From Fuscovulum ytuae (lineage in GTDB: Bacteria > Pseudomonadota > Alphaproteobacteria > Rhodobacterales > Rhodobacteraceae): a stretch of 64,000 bases of DNA. The first letter of the stretch is position 1. Each line of letters begins with the position of its first letter. Below the pieces are notes generated by a model, which made no database searches, was not told the origin of the DNA, and saw only the letters and a list, made by a program, of their open reading frames with translations. The translations under genes were made by a program, and so were the position numbers. Shown one piece after another: positions 17,421 through 26,025 of this stretch. The DNA lies in the NCBI RefSeq assembly GCF_029953595.1, contig NZ_CP124535.1:868001-932000 (forward strand), read 5' to 3'.

Positions 17421-17450
17421 TTGTCAGAGGACGGTGAATTCCGACATAAT
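17421..17450 (+). promoter_or_regulatory. Candidate promoter of the kpsT operon
   Basis: TTGTCA (17421-17426) and CATAAT (17445-17450) spaced by 18 bp, about 100 bases before the kpsT start. Confidence 0.4.
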
Positions 17451-17552
17451 GTCGCCCCAAAGGGCAGCTAGCCGCTACAAGGGTAACAAGTGAGGCGTCC
17501 CGCGGCGGTCGGCAGCCTCCGATCCGAAACGCGGCTTTCGCAAAGGGCAGCT

Positions 17553-18212
17553 ATGATCGAGTTCGAAAACGTCTCGAAGTCCTTCTGGACAGGCCGCACA
17601 CGGAAGATCATTCTGAATCAGGCGACGTTTCGGGTCGAACTTGGCAATTCCCTCGGCATCCTCGCATCGAATGGCGCGGGCAAGACCACGATCATCAACA
17701 TGATGGCGGGCCTCGAACAGCCGGATGAAGGCACCATACGCCGCTCCTCGCGCATCTCCTTTCCCTTGGGCTTCATGGGCGGCGTGATCAGCCGCCACAG
17801 CGCAACGGAAAACGCCCGCTACATCGCGCGCCTTTACGGCCTTGATCCGGACTATGTCGAAAGCTTCTGCCGCTGGCTTTGCGATATCGGCGAATATTTC
17901 GACATGCCCGTCGGCACCTATTCCTCAGGGATGCGCAGCCGGTTCTCCTTCGCGCTCCTGCTTGCGCTTGAATTCGACATCTACCTCATCGATGAAGGCA
18001 TGCCCGCCAGCACCGATGCCGAATTCAACCGCAAAGCCGGCGCCGTCCTGCGTCAAAGGCTGCAAGAGGCCACCGTGATCGTCGTCTCCCATCAGGCCTC
18101 GACGCTGGAAAAATTCTGCAAACAGGCGGCAGTCCTTAAAAACGGCCGCCTGACCGTGTTCGATACGTTGGAAGAAGCAAAACGGCTGTATGATTATGAA
18201 ACTCAAGGTTAA
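17553..18212 (+). CDS. Polysaccharide-export ABC ATPase, KpsT-like
   Basis: 219 residues, the short length of KpsT-class ATPases that export capsule or related polysaccharides. Walker A ASNGAGKT (38-45), signature YSSGM (123-127) and Walker B IYLIDEG (143-149) are complete; SSGM instead of SGGQ is typical of this class. AAGGGCAG precedes the ATG at 17553. It overlaps the next gene by 23 bases. The permease partner (KpsM-like) is not in the window. Confidence 0.88.
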   Translation: MIEFENVSKSFWTGRTRKIILNQATFRVELGNSLGILASNGAGKTTIINMMAGLEQPDEGTIRRSSRISFPLGFMGGVISRHSATENARYIARLYGLDPDYVESFCRWLCDIGEYFDMPVGTYSSGMRSRFSFALLLALEFDIYLIDEGMPASTDAEFNRKAGAVLRQRLQEATVIVVSHQASTLEKFCKQAAVLKNGRLTVFDTLEEAKRLYDYETQG

Positions 18213-19932
18213 GCGGTACAATACGCGGCGGCCCGATCCGGTCGCCGAAGACGCTGCTCCACGTCCCGTGCCACGCCTTGTGACCGAGACCGCAGCCGCG
18301 CACAGCCAGCCCTCCGATAGCTCTGCCCTCGGCGCGCCCCCTCCCCGCCCGCAGCGGCCGGATGAGGCGCTCTTTGCCCAAACCGAAGATGGCTTTGGCC
18401 CCACGCCCTTCCCGACTGCCGCCACCGCCGATGACGATGCCGAAACAGGCCCCACCGCCGCCTCGTCCATGGCCGGCGCCACCGCAAGCGCCGATCTTGA
18501 TGCGATCCGCCGCGAAGGCCTGACGGGTCGCCAATTGCGCCTTGCCCGCCGGATGGCCCAGAAATACGGCCTGCCCGCCACCTCCGATTTCGATGCCGTC
18601 CGCCTCTTGCGTCAGGCCGGGCTTGATCCCTTCCGCCCCAATCCCGTCGTCGATATCGTCGCCGAGGATGAGGCGATGCCGGGCGCTTCAGGCGGATCGT
18701 TGATGCCCGTCCCGGCAGGCCAGCGCCTGCCGCAGACGATCAAACCCACCAAGATGCCCGCCAATGTCGGCGAAGAGGTGAACCACGCCGCCGAACTGAT
18801 GAGGATGCAGCAGGATCTGATGCGCCGCCGCCGCCGCCGGTCGCTGCTCCTGATGGCGCGGCTCTTCTTCTTCGTCTTCCTGCCCACCTTCCTTGCAGGC
18901 TTCTATTACTACCGCGTGGCCACGCCGCTTTACGCCACCAATACCGAATTCGTCATTCAGGTCGCCCAACCGCCCAGCGGCACAGGCACCACGATGGGCG
19001 GGCTGATGAACACGCCCATGGCGAATATGCAGGATTCCATCACCGTGCAGGGCTATCTGCAATCGCGCGATGCCATGCTGCGGCTTGATCAGGATATCGG
19101 CTTCCGCCAGGTGTTCGAGGCTCCGGAAATGGACCCGATCCAACGGCTCGAACCCGATGCCACAAACGAAGCGGCCTACAAGATCTACAAGCGCAACGTC
19201 CGCGTGTCCTACGACCCGACCGAAGGCATCATCCGGATGGAGGTGATCGCCCCCGATGCCGAAACCTCTGTCCGCTTCTCGCGCGCCCTGATCGGCTATG
19301 CCGAAGAACAGGTCGACCAACTCACCCAACGCCTGCGCGAAGATGCGATGCGCGGCGCCCGTGAAAGCTATTCCGAAGCAGAGACAGCGCTGCGTGACGC
19401 CCGCACGCGCGCCGTGCAATTGCAAGAAACCTTCAAGGTCCTCTCCTCCGAGGTTGAGGTCAGCCTCATCACCAGCCAGATCGGACAGCTCGAAGGGCAA
19501 CTGACCTCCGACAAGCTGTCGCTGGCGCAGATGGAGGCGAACGCCACCCCCAATCAGGCCCGGATGGACCCGCTCAAGCGCCGCATCGCGACGCTTGAAA
19601 CCGAAATCGCCACCCTGCGCGCCCGCCTGACCGAAGATGACGCCAGCGGCCAATCCCTTGCCCGTGTGCAGTCCGAACTGGCACTGGCCGAGGCCGATGC
19701 CGAAACCCGCCAGATGATGCTGGCCGAGGCACTTCAGGCCATGGAAACCGCGCGGATCGAGGCGAACCGACAGGCCCGCTACATCTCCTTGTCGGTGGCC
19801 CCCGTGGCCCCGGACGAGGCGACCTATCCCCGCGCATTCGAAAACACGGTGGTGGCCATGCTGATTTTTGCCGGTATATACCTGCTCCTGTCGATGACCG
19901 CCGCAATCCTGCGCGAACAGGTCTCGGCCTGA
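18190..19932 (+). CDS. Polysaccharide co-polymerase/export protein, KpsE-like, with long N-terminal extension
   Basis: 580 residues. The N-terminal ~210 residues are Pro/Ala-rich and acidic, with a short ordered patch (LDAIRREGLTGRQLRLARRMAQKYGLPA). A basic cluster RRRRRR precedes membrane segment one (219-241). A periplasmic domain with long coiled-coil helices follows (about 380-540), and membrane segment two lies near 553-575. This is the KpsE/Wzz (PCP) layout that links export ATPase and outer-membrane pore. The ~200-residue cytoplasmic extension is unusual against ~380-residue KpsE. ATGs at 18190 and 18196 both fit. Confidence 0.85.
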   Translation: MIMKLKVKRYNTRRPDPVAEDAAPRPVPRLVTETAAAHSQPSDSSALGAPPPRPQRPDEALFAQTEDGFGPTPFPTAATADDDAETGPTAASSMAGATASADLDAIRREGLTGRQLRLARRMAQKYGLPATSDFDAVRLLRQAGLDPFRPNPVVDIVAEDEAMPGASGGSLMPVPAGQRLPQTIKPTKMPANVGEEVNHAAELMRMQQDLMRRRRRRSLLLMARLFFFVFLPTFLAGFYYYRVATPLYATNTEFVIQVAQPPSGTGTTMGGLMNTPMANMQDSITVQGYLQSRDAMLRLDQDIGFRQVFEAPEMDPIQRLEPDATNEAAYKIYKRNVRVSYDPTEGIIRMEVIAPDAETSVRFSRALIGYAEEQVDQLTQRLREDAMRGARESYSEAETALRDARTRAVQLQETFKVLSSEVEVSLITSQIGQLEGQLTSDKLSLAQMEANATPNQARMDPLKRRIATLETEIATLRARLTEDDASGQSLARVQSELALAEADAETRQMMLAEALQAMETARIEANRQARYISLSVAPVAPDEATYPRAFENTVVAMLIFAGIYLLLSMTAAILREQVSA

Positions 19933-19940
19933 GGAACAAG

Positions 19941-20771
19941 ATGAAGAACGTCCAGATCGGCGGGCTGTCCGTCAGCAATGACAGCCCGCTTCTCGTCATC
20001 GCTGGCCCGTGCCAGCTTGAAAGCCTTGACCATGCCCAGATGATCGCAGGCACGATGGCCGAGGCCTGCGCCAAGGCCGGCGCGCAATATGTGTTCAAGG
20101 CCAGCTATGACAAAGCCAACCGCACCTCGCTCAAGGGCAAGCGCGGGATGGGGATCGACGCCGGGTTGCAGGTGTTGCAGGCCGTGCGCGCCATGGGCAT
20201 GCCGGTCCTGACCGATATCCATGATCCTGATCAGGCCCGTTTGGCGGCGCAGGTCGTCGATGTGATCCAGATCCCGGCCTTCCTTTGCCGCCAGACCGAC
20301 CTTCTTCTTGCGGCAGGGGAAACCGGGGCCGTGGTCAATATCAAGAAGGGCCAGTTCCTCGCGCCCTGGGATATGGACAATGTCGCCGACAAGGTGGCCT
20401 CCACCGGAAACGACCGCATCCTTCTGACGGAGCGTGGCACCAGCTTTGGCTACAACACACTCGTCGCCGATATGCGCGCCCTGCCCCGCATGGCCCGCAC
20501 GGGCTGGCCCGTCATCATGGACGCCACCCATTCGGTGCAGCAGCCGGGCGGTCAGGGCGGCTCATCGGGCGGGCAGCGCGAATTCGCCCCGGTGATGGCA
20601 CGGGCCGCTGTCTCTTTGGGGATCGCAGGCGTCTTCATCGAAACGCATGAGGCCCCGGATACCGCCCCGTCCGACGGCCCGAACATGATCCCGCTGTCGC
20701 AGATGCCCGCGCTTGTCGAAAGTCTGATGGCCTTCGACCGTCTCGCCAAGGCCGACCCGATCCGCATCTGA
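19941..20771 (+). CDS. kdsA: 3-deoxy-8-phosphooctulonate (KDO-8-P) synthase, metal-dependent type
   Basis: 276 residues, full-length KdsA. It condenses phosphoenolpyruvate with arabinose 5-phosphate to KDO-8-phosphate for lipopolysaccharide core or capsule anchors. IAGPCQLES places a cysteine (Cys24) where metal-independent E. coli KdsA has Asn, so this is the metal-dependent class. FKASYDKANRTS and GGQGGSSGGQREF are substrate loops. It starts 8 bases after the kpsE-like stop, tying it to polysaccharide export; KDO is the known linker of KpsT-exported capsules. Confidence 0.95.
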   Translation: MKNVQIGGLSVSNDSPLLVIAGPCQLESLDHAQMIAGTMAEACAKAGAQYVFKASYDKANRTSLKGKRGMGIDAGLQVLQAVRAMGMPVLTDIHDPDQARLAAQVVDVIQIPAFLCRQTDLLLAAGETGAVVNIKKGQFLAPWDMDNVADKVASTGNDRILLTERGTSFGYNTLVADMRALPRMARTGWPVIMDATHSVQQPGGQGGSSGGQREFAPVMARAAVSLGIAGVFIETHEAPDTAPSDGPNMIPLSQMPALVESLMAFDRLAKADPIRI

Positions 20772-20787
20772 AGACCCAGGCCCCACA

Positions 20788-21017
20788 GGGCGGGGTTCAC
20801 CCCGCCTTACCAAAACCCTGCCCCAGCGCGCGCTCCGTGCCCACAATTTGCTGCACAAAATCCGGCACAAAACAGGGCTCAGCCGTTGCAGGGTCAGGCG
20901 GCGGTGCGGGATTAACTCTGCCTTACCAATCCCTGCCTCAGCGCGCGCTCCGTGCCCACAGTTTGCTGCACAAAATCCGGCACAAAACAGGGCACAACCG
21001 TTGCAGGGTCAGGCGGC
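20788..21017. repeat. Tandem pair of a ~115-bp repeat
   Basis: Copy A (20790-20902) and copy B (20906-21017) share, with few differences, a palindrome-derived head ending GCCTTACCAA, then CCCTGCC, GCGCGCGCTCCGTGCCCAC, TTTGCTGCACAAAATCCGGC, ACAAAACAGGGC and GTTGCAGGGTCAGGCGGC. Copy A's head is the perfect palindrome GCGGGGTTCACCCCGC; copy B's is degenerate. Copy B runs into the last codons of the minus-strand flavoprotein gene. A third, diverged copy lies at about 57603-57700. No coding potential. Confidence 0.75.
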
Positions 21018-22190
21018 CTGTCCCGCCACCCATCCCGAAGACCAGGCCCATTGGAAATTATACCCTCCCAACCAGCCGGTGATATCGACAACTTCCCCAA
21101 TGAAATAAAGGCCGGGCACGCCCTTGGCCTCCATCGTCCGCGCGTCCAGCGCATCGGTATCCACACCGCCCAGCGTCACTTCCGCCGTCCGATAGCCCTC
21201 GGTCCCCACCGGCCGCAATGACCACTCCGTCACCCGCCGTCCGATCTCGTCAAGCTGCGGTTTTCCTATTTCTGCCAAAGGCTTATCGACACCTGCCTGC
21301 GCCTCCACCAGCCGCGCCAGCTTCTCCGGCAACAGCTTTCCAAGCGCCGTCCGCAGCGCCATCCGCCCATTCGCCTTCTTCTCCGCCGCCAGAAAATTCG
21401 TCACATCCTGCCCCGGCGCAAGGTTCACTTGGATCGCCTCACCCTCCCGCCAATAGGATGAAATCTGCAAAACGGCCGGCCCCGAAAGGCCCCGATGCGT
21501 GAATAGAATTGCCTCGTCAAAGCGTGTCTTCCCGCACCCAACGCGCCCCGGAACCGCCACACCGGCAAGCGGCGCCATCCATGCAAGCTCTTGTTCTGCA
21601 AAGGTAAAAGGAACCAAGGCTGGCCGTGTTTCGGTCACGGGCAGACCGAATTGTTCGGCCAAGCGATAGCCCAATCCGGTGGCTCCCATCTTTGGGATCG
21701 ACTTTCCCCCTGTTGCAACCATCAAGGCCCCCGCCCGCAAAGGCCCGCGCCCCGTCTCCACGACGAACCGCCCCCCGCCGTCCCGCCGCACCTCGCCCAC
21801 TGTGCAGGACAGCCACAGATCAACCCCGGCGCGGCGTAAGTCATTCAAAAGTAACGCGATGATTTCCTTGGAAGATCCATCGCAGAACAGTTGGCCTAAC
21901 GTCTTTTCATGCCATGCGATTCCCGCCGCATCGACCCGCGCGATGAAATCCTGCGCCGTGAACCGCCGCAGCGCCGAAAGCGCAAATCGCGGATTTCGTC
22001 CCAGAAATCGGTCAACCGCGATCCCTGTATTGGTAAAATTGCAGCGGCCCCCGCCAGAAATGCGGATCTTTTCCCCCGCCGCCTTGGCGTGATCGATCAC
22101 CACGACACGACGCCCCCGCCGCCCCGCCTCGATCGCGGCAAACATGCCCGCCGCCCCGGCGCCCAAGATGATGATATCGGCCTCTTGCAT
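21009..22190 (-). CDS. BaiN/HI0933-type FAD-dependent oxidoreductase
   Basis: 393 residues. A dinucleotide-binding motif IIILGAGAAGMFAAIEAGRRG (5-25) opens the protein. Then come EKIRISGGGRCNFTN, family-specific for HI0933/BaiN flavoproteins, and a C-terminal FAD strand GVPGLYFIGEVVDITGWLGGYN. The family is widespread and mostly uncharacterised; some members reduce unsaturated rings. ATG at 22190 is correct because the frame upstream would run through the tRNA-Gln promoter region. Its last 9 bases lie inside repeat copy B. Confidence 0.9.
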   Translation of the reverse strand: MQEADIIILGAGAAGMFAAIEAGRRGRRVVVIDHAKAAGEKIRISGGGRCNFTNTGIAVDRFLGRNPRFALSALRRFTAQDFIARVDAAGIAWHEKTLGQLFCDGSSKEIIALLLNDLRRAGVDLWLSCTVGEVRRDGGGRFVVETGRGPLRAGALMVATGGKSIPKMGATGLGYRLAEQFGLPVTETRPALVPFTFAEQELAWMAPLAGVAVPGRVGCGKTRFDEAILFTHRGLSGPAVLQISSYWREGEAIQVNLAPGQDVTNFLAAEKKANGRMALRTALGKLLPEKLARLVEAQAGVDKPLAEIGKPQLDEIGRRVTEWSLRPVGTEGYRTAEVTLGGVDTDALDARTMEAKGVPGLYFIGEVVDITGWLGGYNFQWAWSSGWVAGQAA

Positions 22191-22251
22191 GGCTCTCCCT
22201 ATCGCCTCACAACGTGCCCCGCAATCGCCCCTGATTTTTCCGCATCCCCCC

Positions 22252-22280
22252 TTGCACCCCTCCAAAGCCTTCGCTAAACA
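22252..22280 (+). promoter_or_regulatory. Promoter of tRNA-Gln
   Basis: TTGCAC (22252-22257), 17 bp, TAAACA (22275-22280), followed 12 bases later by the first base of the tRNA. Confidence 0.5.
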
Positions 22281-22292
22281 CCGCCGCACGGT

Positions 22293-22367
<75 letters not shown>

Positions 22368-22460
22368 ATCATCAGAAATCGCGCCGATTTTTCCGCAATG
22401 GTCAGGTGGTTGCTCTCTGGCCTTCTCCTCTGCCCGCCGCGGCACGGACCCCCTGCACCT

Positions 22461-23942
22461 TCAGGCAAAAAGCGGGAAAGTCACCCCAAGCGCCCACGCA
22501 AGCAGTAGCCCGAATCCGATGCCCGCGATGGCCGGCAACCCCGTCCGCCGCCCGATCCAGCCTGCCATCGTGCCAAAAATCACGAAGAACAGCAGGATGA
22601 TCGGCAGAATGATCAACAGAAACATCAGACGGTCGAAGTTCAGGGCCACCGCGCCCATCAGCGATACCAAGAACCCGCCCCGCGCCGCCAGCACCCGCCA
22701 AAGGGGCGCCCGACCGCCCTCGGTCAGGATCGCGTCGCTGACAAGATAGGGAACCGTCCCCAAGGCCAAACCGGCGATAATCACCAGCCGCCCTGCGTTG
22801 GGAAGGAACGAGGCGACATACCGATCCAGCATGCCCCCGATCACCGCTATGGCAAAGACGGCAACCGCTGCCGCCAGCGGCCAAACCCGCGGCGGGAACT
22901 GCCCCCGCAGCAGTCCGTTGCGCCAAAGGGCAAGCAGACCAAGCATGCCATAGGCTGCAAAATGCAAGACAAGGTAATCCGCCACGAGAACAGGCAAAAC
23001 CTGTGTTCGCAGGGGCGCCAGAGCCAAAGGCACCACCAGCAGTGGAAATCCAGTAGCCCAAAGAAATGGGCGAAGACCCACCCGGCTCTGCGCCGGACCC
23101 TTTGGCAGCAGCCGCGCCATCGGCCAAGCCAATGCCGCCATGGCCACAAGCAACAGCATGATCCATAGCCCGCGCGGGGCTGGTTCCGCCTTCTCCTGCA
23201 AGCCAAAAGTGGCATTCAGCCACTCTACCGCCTCTTGTTGCGCGGGGGCGGAATAAAGAACACCCACATGTTCCACCCCCGGCGCAAGAACCGCGCGCCG
23301 CCCATTTCCCATGGCCGGATCACCCACCGTCTGGCCCAATGCCGCCGTCGGATCGGCAAGGCGCAGCATCGCTTGCGCGGCATCGGCAAGCCCGTCTTCC
23401 CATGCCCCCGTCACCAACAAGAGATTGGCTGGAAAATCCTCTGTCACCGCCAAAGAAAAGGCAGAGATCGCGACGATGGCATCCGGTTTCGGCTCATCCG
23501 CCGCGGCGCGAATGATGATGTCCGAGGCCATCGAATGCCCAAGATAGGCCAGTCGCCCATCGGCACGGGGATGCCTCAGGGCCGCCTTCGCCACCTGCCG
23601 AACCTCTTCCACCAAAAGCCGGGTCGTCCCATCGATCGAGGTCACATCCCCCGTCATCGGCCGGGGGTTACGCCCATGGCCTGTAAGATCATAGCTGACC
23701 ACAAGGTATCCCGCCCGCGACAGCGTCAGGGCATAAGCCTCCATCAACTGCCGCGAACCTGCAAAGCCGTGGGCAATCACGACAACGGGCGCTGCAGCCT
23801 GCCCTTGCGGTTCATAGAGGGTTGCGGGTGGCCCATCGGCGATGGGAAAGGGCCCAATTGTCAGGCCGTTGCGCCCCGCCTCAAGCGACCAGATCGAAAG
23901 ACAAGCGGCGATCACCGCCAAAAGCATCACGACGATGCGCAA
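22461..23942 (-). CDS. Alpha/beta hydrolase fused to a multi-pass membrane domain
   Basis: 493 residues. One N-terminal membrane segment (residues 3-20) precedes a hydrolase domain with HGFAGS (59-64) and nucleophile elbow GHSMAS (Ser137). The acid/His region is ALAPGVEHVGVLYS. From about residue 250 the protein has some seven or more hydrophobic helices. The topology suggests a periplasmic hydrolase on a membrane anchor; lipid or acyl-chain substrates are a guess. I set a TTG start at 23942, with GGGGGAG six bases upstream; the frame's ATG at 24041 lies inside aroB and 23927 is a fallback. Confidence 0.75.
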   Translation of the reverse strand: MRIVVMLLAVIAACLSIWSLEAGRNGLTIGPFPIADGPPATLYEPQGQAAAPVVVIAHGFAGSRQLMEAYALTLSRAGYLVVSYDLTGHGRNPRPMTGDVTSIDGTTRLLVEEVRQVAKAALRHPRADGRLAYLGHSMASDIIIRAAADEPKPDAIVAISAFSLAVTEDFPANLLLVTGAWEDGLADAAQAMLRLADPTAALGQTVGDPAMGNGRRAVLAPGVEHVGVLYSAPAQQEAVEWLNATFGLQEKAEPAPRGLWIMLLLVAMAALAWPMARLLPKGPAQSRVGLRPFLWATGFPLLVVPLALAPLRTQVLPVLVADYLVLHFAAYGMLGLLALWRNGLLRGQFPPRVWPLAAAVAVFAIAVIGGMLDRYVASFLPNAGRLVIIAGLALGTVPYLVSDAILTEGGRAPLWRVLAARGGFLVSLMGAVALNFDRLMFLLIILPIILLFFVIFGTMAGWIGRRTGLPAIAGIGFGLLLAWALGVTFPLFA

Positions 23943-24015
23943 CGGTCGCTCCCCCGTCTTACCTGCTTGTTGGCATTTAGCCCAAACCGCTTGGGCAGCC
24001 AGTGCTTGCCTGCCT

Positions 24016-25137
24016 CTAGCGGCGCTGCCCCAAGGCATCATCCAAAAGCGTTGTCACCACGTCCAGGGGCACATCCTCGGCCACAAAGGCCGCCCCGATC
24101 CCCTCGGCAAGAATGAACCGCAGCCGCCCATCGATCACCTTCTTATCCTGCCCCATGAGACGGACAAGCTCGGCCGTATTGGGCAGATCGCCTTGAATAT
24201 CGGCCAAGTCCACCTTCATCCCCATCGCCCGCAAATGCGCACGCACCCGGCTTGGTGCCTCTTGCGAACACAGGCCAAGCCTTTGAGACAATTCGAAAGC
24301 CAGCGCACAGCCGATGGCGACGCCTTCGCCATGAAGCAAACGGTCCGAGTAGCCTGTCGCCTTTTCAAGCGCATGGCAGAAGGTGTGGCCAAGGTTCAAA
24401 AGCGCACGCTCGCCTTCCTCGGTCTCGTCTCGTTCTACGATTCCGGCCTTCATCTCGACCGAACGACGCACTGCCCGTTGCAGATCATCAGGCGTCGTGG
24501 CAAGGCCGGGTCCTGCCCGTTCCAGCCATTCGAAGAATGCGGAATCTCCGAGCAATCCGTATTTTACGACCTCTCCGTAGCCAGCAAGAAAGTCGCGGCG
24601 TGGCAGGCTGTCCAACACGCCGATGTCAGCCAGAACCAGCGAGGGCTGGTGAAAGGCCCCAACCAGATTCTTTCCCTGTGCCGTGTTGATCCCGGTCTTG
24701 CCACCGACAGAACTGTCGACCTGCGCAAGCAAGCTGGTCGGGATCTGCACGAACCGCACGCCACGCCGCAGCACAGCCGCCGCAAAACCCACCAAATCGC
24801 CGATAACGCCACCACCCAAGGCCACCACGATGTCGCGCCGTTCAATCCTTTGTTCCAGCAACCATTCGACAGCGCGCGAAAAATGCGGCCAGCTTTTCGT
24901 GGCCTCACCCGCCGGAAGGACAAGGGTTGCCACGGCAATTCCCTCTGCCTCAAGGGCTGCAACCAGACGCGGCAGATGCAACTTGGCCACGTTTTCATCG
25001 GTGATGACCGCCGCACGTTTGCGCGCCAAAAGAGGGGCGATTTCAGCCCCGGCACGGTCAATCAGGCCGGGACCGACTCGCACCTCATAGGACCGCGCAC
25101 CAAGTGCGACCGGAACCACATCCAGCGCCATCGTCAT
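24016..25137 (-). CDS. aroB: 3-dehydroquinate synthase
   Basis: 373 residues. Second step of the shikimate pathway, closing DAHP to dehydroquinate with NAD and a divalent metal. Marks are GEATKSW, the GGGVIGDLVGFAAAVLRRGV nucleotide loop, the DSSVGGKTGIN motif, and metal-ligand histidines in NLGHTFCHALE and LLHGEGVAIG. It overlaps aroK by 4 bases, the usual aroK-aroB order, and is read on the minus strand away from the xerD region. Confidence 0.97.
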   Translation of the reverse strand: MTMALDVVPVALGARSYEVRVGPGLIDRAGAEIAPLLARKRAAVITDENVAKLHLPRLVAALEAEGIAVATLVLPAGEATKSWPHFSRAVEWLLEQRIERRDIVVALGGGVIGDLVGFAAAVLRRGVRFVQIPTSLLAQVDSSVGGKTGINTAQGKNLVGAFHQPSLVLADIGVLDSLPRRDFLAGYGEVVKYGLLGDSAFFEWLERAGPGLATTPDDLQRAVRRSVEMKAGIVERDETEEGERALLNLGHTFCHALEKATGYSDRLLHGEGVAIGCALAFELSQRLGLCSQEAPSRVRAHLRAMGMKVDLADIQGDLPNTAELVRLMGQDKKVIDGRLRFILAEGIGAAFVAEDVPLDVVTTLLDDALGQRR

Positions 25138-25676
25138 TCCCCTTCCAGAACATCCTTGCGCAGCGCCAAGGCCGCGACAACCTTGGCCGCCATGTCATCG
25201 ATTGACAGATCGGCTGCGCTGTCCACCACGATTTCGGCAAGGCTGTAGACCGGCACGCGCGCCTCGTAAAGCTGACGCAGGGTGTCGCGCGGATTGGACG
25301 TGCGCAGCAAGGGCCGCGTCGTCTTATGCCGGACCCGCTGCCACAAAAGGTCTAGATCAGCCCGCAACCAAACCGAAACCCCCGCCTCTTGCACAAGTTT
25401 CCGGTTGGTTTCGGACAGAAAGGCCCCGCCCCCGGTGGAAAGGATACAAGGCGCGCCGCGCAGAAGCCGCGCCAGAACCTCTGTTTCACGGGCACGGAAA
25501 AACGCCTCGCCGTCGCGTTCGAAAATCTCGGCGATGCTGCGTTGGGCGGCTTTGACGATCTCTTCGTCCGAATCAAGGAAGGGAACAGACAAGGCGCGGG
25601 CCACCGCCGTGCCGACGGCGGTTTTACCCGCCCCCATCATCCCCACCATCACAACCGTCTTCTTAAGCCGCCGCAT
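25134..25676 (-). CDS. aroK: Shikimate kinase
   Basis: 180 residues. Walker A GMMGAGKTA (12-20), the substrate motif FLDSDEEI, the STGGGAF loop and the lid TTRPLLRT are all present. It phosphorylates shikimate at O-3. First gene of the aroK-aroB pair; divergent from the small membrane protein leading to xerD. Confidence 0.97.
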   Translation of the reverse strand: MRRLKKTVVMVGMMGAGKTAVGTAVARALSVPFLDSDEEIVKAAQRSIAEIFERDGEAFFRARETEVLARLLRGAPCILSTGGGAFLSETNRKLVQEAGVSVWLRADLDLLWQRVRHKTTRPLLRTSNPRDTLRQLYEARVPVYSLAEIVVDSAADLSIDDMAAKVVAALALRKDVLEGE

Positions 25677-25890
25677 GCCCCGATGCCTGCTTCACCTTTG
25701 CGTGTCCGGCGCATTTCCGCCCGTCCACAGTCACATCCTTTCTCCTTCAATGGCGTGAACTCGCCACGAAAGCCATATATAATCGTGGCAAGCCGGGCGG
25801 GTGGCGGCAGGAATGCGGGTTGCCCGACCGGACGGCTGCAAAGATCAAGCGTCGCGTAAAGCGGCGGCAATAATAAACGAGGCAAGGCGC

Positions 25891-26025
25891 ATGGGTCGCA
25901 TCATCAAGGCCATCTTCGTTCTGGCGATCCTGGGCATCATCGGATTGACGGGCTTTGCCTATATCGCCGATCTTAGCCCCGATCAGGGTGAAGTGAAGGT
26001 TCCGGTGACGCTGAATGCCGATTGA
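25891..26025 (+). CDS. 44-residue single-helix membrane protein
   Basis: One hydrophobic helix (IIKAIFVLAILGIIGLTGFAYIA) after a basic start (MGR), then a short acidic/polar tail (DLSPDQGEVKVPVTLNAD) expected in the periplasm. AAGGCGC gives a good ribosome site for the ATG at 25891; longer upstream starts are poor. It overlaps the next gene by 11 bases, so the two are coupled. Function unknown; I have the impression that this small gene between aroK and xerD is common in related genomes, but cannot check. Confidence 0.7.
   Translation: MGRIIKAIFVLAILGIIGLTGFAYIADLSPDQGEVKVPVTLNAD

Noticed and set aside
20788-21017. Possible CRISPR array
   Set aside because: Only two long imperfect units with no constant short repeat and no spacers; the third copy is far away. 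A dispersed repeat explains it.
20837-21108. Two plus-strand frames of about 85 codons across the repeat pair
   Set aside because: They are the same repeat read in two frames; no ribosome site and no plausible protein.
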